64,000 nucleotides of DNA from Haemonchus contortus (Eukaryota; Nematoda; Chromadorea; Rhabditida; Trichostrongylidae): the NCBI GenBank assembly GCA_000469685.2, contig LS997564.1:23648165-23712164 (forward strand), in the 5' to 3' direction. A program made the translations under genes and the position numbers. Under the pieces are notes generated by a model. It saw nothing but the letters and a program-made list of their open reading frames with translations, did not search any database and was not told the DNA's origin. This document shows, in pieces, positions 12,401-23,200 of the stretch (its first letter is position 1; the number at the start of each line of letters is the position of its first letter).

Positions 12401-15400
12401 GCACATCGGCTCAGCCACAAGCTTGCATTGGAACGACTGTGTAGTAGTACAGGCTACGATTCGGGGCCCTTGTGCTTTCTGGGATAACCTGGCTAGCTAC
12501 TCGGTGTCTAACCAAACCCTACGTCACAGCATGTCAAGCTACTCGTGTGTAACCATGTCAAAAAGAGTAGAATAAATGGGCTTCATTCCCATGGTCTTTA
12601 AGGAGCTCCCAATACGACAGTTGGGTAGGACAGTTAGGGAGAAGCTTTCAAGTCTCAGGGAAAAACAGACAATTCAAAAGAAGAAGTATTGAAATGATTA
12701 ACTGTATTCCCAATGCATGAACTTTTGCACAGGAAAAGTGTACGAAAGATGGGATGATGCAAGCTTGGAACATCATCATCTGACGGGCCGAGACGAAAAG
12801 ACATCACCCGGTGCACGTTGCCCTTGAACAACTGATGAAGAACTGTTCCTTGGAAATTGCGACAAAACAAGCGTCGGAGGTGTAGGTGCCCTCGTCAACA
12901 CGCACCTGGCCACGAACATCGATTCGTATGAAAGCCTGACAACCCGAATCGGACGTTCGCGATTGAGAAGATTTGGCTCAACCCCAGACCTAACAATCGT
13001 CGTTGCCTACGCGCCAAACAAGCTTCGAAGGAGATCAGTTGGAAGCATTCTATATGGATCTGGAGAGGCTCTGCAGAAATGACCGCTTTTTCTCCAAGGT
13101 CATCGTCGGAGATTTCAACGCCAAGATTGGCCCCAGAAGTACGGCTGAAGAGCTCTACATCAGTACTCACGGAATGGAATGGAATGAGCAGGGCGAAAGG
13201 CTGTCTCAGTTGATCATGTCGACCCACACCATCCATGGTAATTCGCAGTTCCAGAAGCCCTCTCAGTCTCGATGGACAGGGGAGTCACCTGTTGGACAGT
13301 TCCATAATGAAATAAAACACATCAGCAATGAATTTTACAACCGGCTCGTCGAACATCCTCACGATAGTGCTAGGAAAAGTGAGAGTGTAAAAGTAGCTAA
13401 GGAACATCTCCCTTTCAGGAATCTTGAGCTGATACGAAAATGTGGAATCATGAACAAACGCCCGAACTTGCGAAGCTATGCAGAGAAGCGACAAGGGAAG
13501 ACCTGGAAGAGAGAGGAGCAACACTTCTGGTCGAGGCGGTCGAGACTGAGAAGAGCATTCGCAATGCCCGTCGGAGCTTAGCCAATTAAAGATGACGTCC
13601 TTCCATTGTGCGCAACAGTTACTGTACCGTCGACGGAAGAGTTACTGCACCTCGAAAGGCGATGGAGAAAACCGTCAGCGACTTCTAGTTGGATCTTTTC
13701 GAGAACCACGTCTACCAGCCTACCAATCATTTTGCATTCTTTCCATTCTTCGTCGATTAAAAATTGAAAGGCTACGGGTCTCGATAGGATTAAACCAGAA
13801 CATCTAAAGAACATGGCTAACTTTGAGAATATTCGTGGGCTACATTTAAGGATACGGAGGAAGTAGTGGAGAAGACAAATACCATTATGCTCCGCGCTCA
13901 CCTTTTCGACACTGCAATCCTCCCTGCTTTTGAAGTGCTCCCCAGAGAATTGGACTCTGCGAAAGCAGTATGAACATGCACGCAGCATCATTTAACGCGA
14001 TGCGGAAAAGACTGTGCCGGGAGAAGAAACCATGTTCAACTCTCACTCAATCTTGGCATGGTATCTTGATGACTTAGGTGTTCTCTCTGAAGACACGGCC
14101 AAGATGTTACAATCTTTGTTGGGCCAACGTTTCGACCAGCCGAATTCGTCAAAGTATGGAAGCCAAAAAAAGAGATTCAATCTGTTCAAAGCTCACCTCA
14201 GCTTAGTTCGGGGTGGCCTATAGATGTCTAGTAAAAACAAGACCGTTGACTCCCCCCCCCCCCCCCCGCCTCCCCGATTTTTAAATTGTGTGGTTCGGCT
14301 TCGAGTGCTCTGACCAATGGCTTTGATGCCGGTGGCAATTGAAAAACCACTCAGGTCGAGGAACGGGGCAAGCTCGTTAGTTACGGCAGTACAGTTTTTG
14401 GCTTCCAGGTTCCGACGAAGGCGACTAGCCGAAACATTAGCCTAACAAAGCCGGTTGCTATACCACGCGTTCTCGGGACTTTAAAATCCAACCTGTACAA
14501 GAAAGTACTGTGCCATAGGAGCAATGAAGCACTCGATGCCGCTTTCAGAGTTCGTCGGCCGGCCCCACGAACGCGCGCGTGCCGGCGCAGCTGTGCTAGC
14601 CACTCGTTGACAACACTGGCATGTGATAGTTGATTGGCGAGAGAACACTGACGAGTGAATGTTCATTGCTCCTCTCTCACTCTTTTATACGAACCTTTAT
14701 CCTTCTTCTAGATCATCTTGTATCTTTTTCATCTTCCTACGTCGCACGCCACTTCCAACCATTGTCCATTTTCGCTGGTCTTCATCCTAAACCGGTCTAC
14801 CCTACAGCATCCCCCGTAGTGACCGTCCGGTCACTCTACCAGCACCTTGATAACTCCGCAGGCCCCGGCCACTTACTCTACTACTTACTCGACATCACTT
14901 TAAACACTTTATCTTTATAAACACTTTGTTTGAGCAGAACATCATTCCATCGGTCTCTCAATAGAACATTGTGAGGCTTCTTCCACAACCGGGGCCGCCG
15001 CTTTCATTACGGCGCCCTTGTCATCTCTCATTTGACGGCGGCCATTTCCTTCCTTCACGGTTCCTCTAGATTCCACTGCGGGAGTCGGGTACGACCCCGT
15101 GCATCGACAAGTTCTGTGACAGCCCGAAGGGGGCAACGCCGCCCTGTTCTCGCCAGCCCATCTCGGTCTATACGGAGCACGACTCCTCGTTCTCGCCAAG
15201 GCGCACACGCACCTGCGCGCGCGGCTCGGGAAGCTCGGGAGCGCTCCTGCTAGAAATAACCCTAGCGTTCCAACAAGTGCCTAGCGCCGCCGCCACCCGG
15301 CACGCGCGCGCTCACAGACTGGCCGGCGGACTCTGAAAGCAGCCAATGTTGAATTCAAAGGAAAAAAAAATAGGAAAAATAACTCAACCTGCAAAACCCT

Positions 15401-16871
15401 TCCACGATTCTAATGTTATCATCTCAAAGTCGCGGGGTGATGCGCCGCGCGCGACATGTGTGGCTTGACCTAGTGCCTTGTGATTATTTTGTTGATGTTT
15501 AGGTCCCAAATTCCAAACGTTTAGAGAAGATTTTGAGGAACGTCCCTCATTCTCTGAACCTTTTTTCATGACATTTTTGAGAGAAGTATTGCGATGAGAG
15601 CGTGCCTAAGAAAATAGGAAGCTGGCACTGAGGAGCTCACCAGTCAAATGCAGTTCGAGTCATCGACCTCACTCACCTAATCACTCACTCATACTGCTTG
15701 AACGAATTGAAAAGTTCATGAGAATGAAAGAAAAATGTAGGAAAAAACCTCGGGCTCCAGTCTTTGAACAGTTGCTCCTTCGATCACAAATATGAGAGGC
15801 ACTTTAGCATCATCCGTAGAGGCACAACTCAGCATGTTTCCATAGAGAATAATCTATAAAATCCAATGCATTATTACAAGAGACTAAGAATCCGAAGGCT
15901 TTTCGTTTCCAAAAGGTTGCTTCAACTGCGAATGTGAGTGTATCTATAAGACAACTGCAGCTCGTCTGATGCACTCTTTTGTAAATCTTGTGAACACTGC
16001 CTTTCAAAAGTACGATAACGTCTGAGAATGCTGATTCAAGACCAACAAAACTGAAGAACCGAACGGTTTAACGAACCATGGAATCCCTCGGTTTTGCCGC
16101 TCTTCGATTCCTCCAGAGATCGATATTCATCTAGTGCATCTGAGCACTACTCCATTTTCAACTAATTAGAATTCTAAAGCCACTTCGTTTATAAATCCTC
16201 CGCCTACGTCTACGAAACGCATCTCAAACCCCTCCTCTATTGCGAAGGTATCTTAGGGAAACCTAGAGACCGATGGAAATTACATGAAAAAGAAGCAAAA
16301 TGTTATAGTCACCCAGGATTTGGTGAAGCCTCATCCGCTTAAAGGTTTAAGCAATTATGACAAGATATCGTTGCTCCGAAAGCTACCAAAATGTATGGGT
16401 GGAGAGAAGAGGTTTGAGACAGAAATTACCCTGAAAATCGTGAACCCATTCATGCACTCCGGAATTCCGAAAAGTACACCTCAGATAAGCCCTTAAGTTA
16501 GATGCGTGCTCTCTCACGAGTGCGTATGAAATATAACGTTAGTATCTATTGACTTCCTGATACCAACTTAAAAGTGGCTTTTTAAGGTGATCAGATACAA
16601 AATCGATACCTCTGCATTGTATGTTTCTTCTCGAAAAGTTACGGGGATGATGATCTTTTTGGAGTCTGCAAGTGAGGTGAACCATTTGAAAATATCATGA
16701 GCGTTATCTTCTTCCATGCGATTCTTCAAACGCTGAAAACCTTGATAATAACCCGAATATCAATACCTTGAAAAGCATACAAACAAAATAGAGAGAAGGC
16801 ATCGCCTGTACCAGCCAGACCTTCCACCAATCGCTCTCGCAATTGCTGACGTTCGGCGTGCTCCAATGCCA
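6433..16871 (-). CDS. Inositol polyphosphate 4-phosphatase (INPP4-like)
   Basis: INPP4 enzymes remove the 4-phosphate from PI(3,4)P2 with a CX5R phosphatase loop. Exons in transcription order: 16767-about 16860 (5' limit unclear, at most 16871), 16610-16732, 15749-15853, 11729-11827, 11505-11675, 11294-11406, 11086-11221, 10869-11021, 10656-10780, 10512-10590, 10356-10460, 10196-10306, 10024-10132, 9789-9929, 9415-9617, 7903-8001, 7705-7848, 7462-7644, 6433-6696. Phases agree throughout, for about 850 codons. Family landmarks: GPSFRKS...[51 protein letters not shown] and the catalytic [10 protein letters not shown] (C and R conserved). Exons 3-5 read like a PH domain ([16 protein letters not shown]), whereas human INPP4 has a C2 domain there. 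The C-terminus lacks the usual INPP4 tail. The first intron would be only 34 nt. The gene is divergent from cnk-1. Confidence 0.85.
6853..7090 (+). repeat. tRNA-derived SINE, copy 2
   Basis: The plus strand carries the head GGTGCAGTGGCAAGTGG followed by GGGTTCAAAATACC in the A-box/B-box arrangement, then the body shared with copies 1 and 3 (a variant of the GGATAGAGCACTG, GGCTGGCCA and CATTGCATAGGCC blocks). It lies in an intron of the INPP4-like gene in the opposite orientation to that gene. Confidence 0.7.
8002..9414. other. Intron of the INPP4-like gene (1.4 kb)
   Basis: No exon with consistent phase is visible. It contains a short hairpin at 9064-9106 and an 11-G run near 9201. Several short open frames on both strands lack splice signals or recognisable motifs. 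Confidence 0.6.
9064..9106. repeat. Short perfect-type hairpin
   Basis: AAGCACGACGAGGAA at the left pairs with TTCCCCGTCGTGCTT at the right with one G:C/A difference and a 12-13 nt loop. It is intronic in the INPP4-like gene. It may be a miniature palindromic element; I see nothing else to assign it. Confidence 0.6.
12230..14230 (+). mobile_element. Decayed RTE-type non-LTR retrotransposon
   Basis: Fragments of one RTE polyprotein appear in order on the plus strand, in shifting frames. Endonuclease: [20 protein letters not shown] near 12.87 kb, [12 protein letters not shown] near 13.1 kb, [20 protein letters not shown] and [10 protein letters not shown] near 13.2 kb. A linker segment follows near 13.6 kb, then a late RT-connection fragment [12 protein letters not shown] near 13.9 kb. 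The reverse transcriptase core is mostly deleted. Frameshifts and stops make it inactive. It occupies part of the 3.9-kb intron between 11828 and 15748 of the INPP4-like gene. Both boundaries are approximate. Confidence 0.85.
14231..15748. other. Remainder of the large INPP4-like intron
   Basis: It holds a 16-C homopolymer near 14253, a GC-rich stretch at about 14.9-15.33 kb, and at 14414-14440 the phrase GACGAAGGCGACTAGCCGAAA, of a kind often seen at the 3' ends of retroelements. No coding exon is visible. Confidence 0.45.
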
Positions 16872-17245
16872 TCATAGACGACCCTTTAACAACTGGCTAG
16901 CTAGCAGCTGCTTTCCTTGGAAGTATCCGTAAAACTGCAAGAAACTCCTTCTCCTCGTTTTTGATGGGGAGTGGTCTACCTTGATTCTCCGTTTTAGTGT
17001 TTTAATCTGCCATTCTGTTTCCCCGAACCTTGTTGATTCATTTTATTTCTCTGGAAGGAGTCTGTTTCTTGAGAAGAAGTTCGAACTTTTTCCAAGCTTT
17101 TATTCTTCTTATGATGTGGAATCAATAAATTCTGTGTGGAGATAACATCTCGAGCTGTTTCTGTTCAGTATTCTCCCTGTTATACCAGGATTTCAGGAAC
17201 GCATGTCCACACGAAACGTTTAATGCTGGCATAATCATATTCCCA
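16872..17245. promoter_or_regulatory. Divergent intergenic region, INPP4-like / cnk-1
   Basis: About 375 bp separate the first visible exon of the INPP4-like gene (minus) from the first in-frame ATG of cnk-1 (plus). The head-to-head layout suggests a shared promoter. No specific binding site was recognised, and either gene could have an extra 5' exon, so the true gap may differ. Confidence 0.5.
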
Positions 17246-20200
17246 ATGAAGCAACTAGTAGTCTCCAGTCGTCGAGAGGAGAGGGATATGTTTTCGTCTC
17301 TCCCGCAAAATATTCCCTCCAATATCCCGATAATATCTTTCCAACAATATGTCGAGTCATGGTCTGGGAAGCAAGTAGCTCGTTGGATAGAAGGTGAGGA
17401 CAAGATAAACCATCCTTATCACATACTCAGTTTGTTTGCCGAAGAAGAGTCGCTGTTGACCTGATGATCAAAGTACATATAGCCTTGTTCCTCGCAAATG
17501 TACTTGGGTACTTGAGAGGAATACCGCTCTTTTCTAACATAAAGCGCCAGAGGAGGGGAGACGACTTCCCAAACCCAAAATGTTACCGCGGACCGTTATT
17601 AAGCCGGGAAAATATAGCTCAGGAGGGAGTCCCGGGTGGGAGGATCAGTTAAATGTTCAATTCTTAGCCCATCCCAGCCTTTTGCACTAGGTGAGGTCTC
17701 ACTCACCCCGTGCTCTTCCCCTTCTGAAACTTAGGTAAAACTAGTCGCCCTAGCTAAGAACCTTCGCTAGGCATATGTGAAGTCAGCTTCACTCTGTCTC
17801 TGTGCTCTAGCGTTCAATATTGGATAAGAGCGGTGGTCCCTTTTCCATTTACATTTCCACCCAAGCTATGTATCAATTCTAACTTCGGATATAAGGGATA
17901 CTGCTTGATCTAGAATACTTTTTCTTCTCCTTTGCGTTAATCATAGCGGGCCCTATGATCTTGTGGTCACTAGAATTACCATGAATATGTAGGTATGAAT
18001 TTTCGAAGAAAAACAACTGCAGAAGCGAAAACGTTTTTTTTTGCGATAAATCTGCTTGAAATGCTGTTCCTTCTTACATTTAAATGAAACCGTCTCGCTT
18101 AGGAAGTTTGGGCAATTCTCGTGAGAAGTGGCCAGCTAGTGAAAGCTAGGCAAATTCCCAAAAATGAGCATATCGTTGGATTAGTTCAATCTCAATCGAA
18201 CCAACTTAATTATGTAACAAGTTTTTTGTTGTGAGAATAAACAAGCGTTTCCCTGCTCATTTAGGTCTCGGTGATGCTATGAATCCTTATTTGGGAACGA
18301 TTCGCGACAACATCAGAAGTGGGAAATATCTTCATCTCATAGATGACGAAATGTTGGCCAATATTGGGATCACGGCTCTTGGTCCACGTAAGACTATTCT
18401 TCAAGCTGTGCAACTGCTTCTCTACTTTGTAAGTAATGTTTGAGAACGATCATTTTCTTTTTTTTTATAAAGAAATCGTAACTGAACCCACTTATTTATT
18501 TATTTATTTATTTATTTAAACTGCACTCATGGTGCGCATGGATTACAACGAATGTGTGTTAGTAACGCATAAGGAAGGAGAACGATAAACTTAAACGAAC
18601 ACTAATCAAGAAACCATAAAAACAAAATGAAGAAGATACAACAAGTAAATCACATCACCCTGACTAGATGGCTTAAGACGAGTCACCAACAACATAGATG
18701 ATCAAAATTCATGTCAAATAGGCCCAAACAGATTAGCAACAGCAGCCACACATAAATAGGCAGGAGTGAGAGTACCTCATTTGGAACAGAACCACTCAAC
18801 AGACAGCATATACGTAGTATAGTAAAGCAACAAGTCAGCCTAGGCAACGCAACCGACCGTAGTCGTTCCCGGGCGGGCCACGTAGGAGCCTCTTTGATCT
18901 AAATACGAACCCAGGGCGTAAGACCGAGGCCCAATTATTCAAGAGAGTACTCATTGACTTGCACCAAGTTTAGGCTGTCATACGAAAGTGAGAGACAGGT
19001 ATATCTGAATAGCTGAGTGGTTGAGCTCACAAAGACACGGGCCAAAGGAGCCTTTCAGTCAATACTATTATAAAACCCTTACGGAAACTAAGCAGAACGA
19101 CTCGGAAGCTTGTCTGTGGCCACAAGCCAGGGGAGATGTCCAAGCTGCACATCAAACCTACACATTAAGTGGTATTGTTAGTACATAAGAAAACATCGGG
19201 TGCTTACTAAGGACAAACTTGACAAGAACCAATGAACTTTCCAGCATAAGTTATAAATTGCTCAACTGCATGATTATACGGTCGAGGCGAAGGCCGATAA
19301 TGTAAAACGACAGATGGACAGAAGCAGCAACGGTAGGTACATCATCAAGTCCTCTGGAATAACTGGTCAACTCAGGTAGCAGTTGTCAATCACAGCGATA
19401 AACCACGGTAGAGCGCGAATTCTTCTGTAGGTAACTGCTGCGAACATCGTGAAGTCGAAGAGCTCACTGCGCAAGCCAAGATTCCATAGCAGACGTTGGA
19501 TGGAAATGATAGGACAGCATGGAACACCAACGAGTTCAAAAATCTGCAATATTCAGAGTAGAAAGAAGATGAACATTCATCAGTCTACCACGAAAGGCCG
19601 ACGCAGAGGGAGCGTCCAGAATACTGAAAGGCAGCATTTCTATCCATCTGGCACAGCGGAAAAAGAATGAATTTGAGACAAGAAGGTGATGCCGCTTCTT
19701 CACAGGAACACAATGCAGCCCAAGTCGTTTAGTACGGCCATGACACGGGCGGAAAGACCAGTATTTGCTCACTCTCAACTTAGTCTCATTCCTTAGGATT
19801 TTGAAACAAAAAATCAAATCATTAACAACCCTACGATAAAGTAAACTTTTCATATTGAGGAGATCTAATCTTTTTTGATAACTTGGCATGGAGCTTCGGT
19901 ACTCAGAGTCAGGGAAACATCTGCAAAGCACGACTCTAGTAAAAACCTTTTGAACTCGTTCAAGTTTAACCTGTAATTTCTTAGAGAACGGACTCCACAG
20001 TTGTGATCCGTACTCAAGGATCGGTATCACGTACGCCTTATACAACTTAAGATAGACGGAAGCATCACTACAGTGTATATTCCTGAAGATTACAAAAAGG
20101 GTCGCAAAGGCTTTCTTGACTATCATATCAATATGTGCATCGAATTTCAAATCACTCTTCAAGTAGACGCCCAGATCTCGGACCTCACTCGTTGAGCTAA

Positions 20201-23200
20201 GAGGATCACCATTAAAAGTGTACAAGTTACTTGGACCGTGACCAATGTGCATAACTGTGGTTTTGGTAAGATTGACAGGTATGCCATTAACCACCGCCCA
20301 GTCCATCATCCGTGAGATGGAGGCTGTAAGTGCCTGATGCACTGCAGCTTTGCTATTGTCGTCATATATTCCATAAATCTTAATATCATCTGCGTACATC
20401 TGTACCTTTATTGACGGGTGTGTACGTAATAAGCCAGGCAAATCGTGTGTATAAATCAGGAATAACAGGGGTGATAAAACGCCTCCTTGCGGGACCCCGC
20501 TCGTGCATGGAAAGCATTTGGAAAAAGAGTTTTCAACCTTAACACACATTTCTCTTTCAGATAAATACGCTTTAAACCACGCTAGGAGTGCGCCATTAAT
20601 ACCGAGTGACGAAAGTTTAATAAGAAGCCTCTCATGATTGACTTTATCGAAAGCTTTCGACAAATCGAAATAAATGACGTCCACACAGTCACCATTATTG
20701 ACTGCAAGGTTCCAGTCAAATAGACAGTCTGAGATCTGGGTAATTGTCGAGGCCCCAGTGATGAAGCCATGCTGCTCAACAGGTACAAGCTTCTTAGAAG
20801 AGAGCCAATCCAGGACCTTGTTTCTGATGAGTTTTTCCAATACTTTCACCGGCGGACACGTAATACTAATCGGCCTGTAAGATGACAGCATGGATACTTC
20901 TTTATTCTTGGGGATGGCTGTAATAATAGCTTTTTTCCACAATTCAGGAACTTGAGAAAGCATCAGTGAGGCATTAAAAATCATCGTAAGAGGTACGCAG
21001 AGAGCAGAAGCACACATCTTGTAAACGATTTGAGGTATCCCATCGAAAGTAGCAGAAGTGGACGCTTTGAGTGACTTCAAAGTCATCAAAACATCCTCCG
21101 GACCAATAATGAAGTCACTCAGCATCAGTGAGGATGCAGATTGGAAGTAGTCTGCTGCTCGATGGGATACGAACTCAGAGTGCACAGTATAGACCGAGGC
21201 GAAAAATCGGCCTAGTGCTTCTGCTTTGTCCTCATTAGTGTTGTATAAATTACCAGTATCATCTTTGAGCGCGGGTAATCTGGCAACTGATTTAATCTTT
21301 TTCTTGAAAAGAGCAAAAATGGACTTCTGATTAAGAGTAGCTGCTCTACGTCTTTCTTTATAAGCCAAGAACCTCCTGAGATGGTGGTCCAACTCCAGAC
21401 ACACTCTCTTATAGTCGGACTTCAAAAAGGTGTTATTAGCTTCTTTAAAAAGTCGCGTTTTTTGAGACATCAAGTTAAGGATATGTTTGGGATAACGTGG
21501 CATAGAACATGAACTGGAGCGAAAAGGAACAAACTTCGCCAAACCTCGGTACAAAATTCGGCAAAACCTTTTATAAAGATCATCGACCGTACTATACCCT
21601 TCAAACGACCTCCACCAATCAATGTTAGACAGGTAAAGAGACAATCCTCTGAAGTTGGTTTCCTTGTAAACAGGAAGGGGCACACTGATCCTATTGGGTA
21701 CGAACGCAAAAAGGTTGAAGGCAACGACATTATGGTCGGAAGACCCAAAAGGCGGTAAAATGGCTACCCTACTCAAAATAGGTGAGGATGAGAGTATAAT
21801 GTCTAGAATGGAACCATTTCGGGTAGGTCGAGGCACGTGCTGAATCAGTGAACAGTTATTGAAGAAGTCGAGGAACCTTGCAGCAATAACGTTTTTGGCA
21901 ACACCAGCCTTCCAATCAACATCTAGGTTGAAATCACCCAAAATCATCAAATAACTTCCGGTTAGGGAAAGTTCAAAAAGGATCTCAATCAATTTTTCAT
22001 CATCGGCAGCAGAGGACCCAGGGGGACGATAAACTAAAATTAATCTGAGGGGACTAACCGGAGCAAGACACAAGCTTTCAATACATAACACGTCAGCACG
22101 CAAGGAGGCATACGATGATGGAGGTGGAATGACCACAAAATTCAAAGCATCCTTGAATAAACAGCAAACACCCCCGCCCTTACGTCGGGGTCTGTCTACT
22201 CGAACGATGTCATAGGGGGATCCGCTAGTGATTTCGGAGTCAAGGATGTGAGGTGATAACCATGTCTCTGTAATCAAAACTAAATCGGGTGAGTGTGCGG
22301 CAAGAAACATGTGTAGATGATCAATCTTGTTTGTTAAACTGCGGGAATTGAATAAGAAACAGCTCAAACCGGTGGGTTGTCCGAGATCTGCGAGGCGTTT
22401 CCCTGATGCACAGAATGCTTGAGTTCGTCAGTTCGCCTCAGCTCACCTTTATATACGACCCAGACTTTACTATTACATTGATTGTTCCGTGCATTACACT
22501 CTTGTCTCAAATCATACTCTTTTTTCCGCTCCTCAAGGGTCATGCTCTTGCGGACACGGATGTGCGAAAGTGAAGACCCACGCAATTTATACGCATTAGA
22601 CAACGCAGTGATCCAGTGCGCACGTGAGGGTAACACTACTTTCACAAGTCTAGGACGCGACACATCAATCCTCCCCATACGATAGACCTCTACAGGTCTA
22701 CATTCAAGTTCAAGCATATCGAAAACTTGACTCACTTTCTCCTCAAGGTCACGCTGTTTCTTTGAGGGTGCAAAGTTACCTGGAGATTCGGGAAGGCCAA
22801 ACAGAACAATAGATCTCTTCCTTTTCTCAGACTCAATCCCATCAGCAATTTCCAATGGTATTTTAGAAGCCAGAGCTTTAACCATTTCGTCAATTACAGG
22901 GTCTTTGTTTCTTTCCTGAATAGCATTCAGCAATTCAGACGTGGACATACTGGAAAAATCGCATTGCGATGCATACACAGAATCATTAGCGACATTCAGA
23001 GTAGCTCTCGTTGCTTTGGTTGGCATATCTTGCCCCTTAGATACAACTACTTTAATTGGGCGACGTGGAGCCGGCATAGCTAGAAGGTGTACTATGAACT
23101 TTGGACTGAATCAATATACGATATACAACCACAGTTAGAGAGCTAACCGAAAAAGGTAAAACCCAATCAGGTAACAAGGGGTACACCTAAGAAACCAAAG

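Noticed and set aside
13003..13581. 192-codon ORF as a host gene
   Set aside because: Its sequence is RTE endonuclease ([22 protein letters not shown]); it belongs to a decayed retrotransposon.
14252..14272. Poly-C and, near 9201, poly-G runs as regulatory sites
   Set aside because: Simple homopolymers inside introns with no linked feature.
17122..17403. 93-codon minus ORF as the first exon of the INPP4-like gene
   Set aside because: It overlaps the first cnk-1 exon antisense and shows no similarity or fitting donor.
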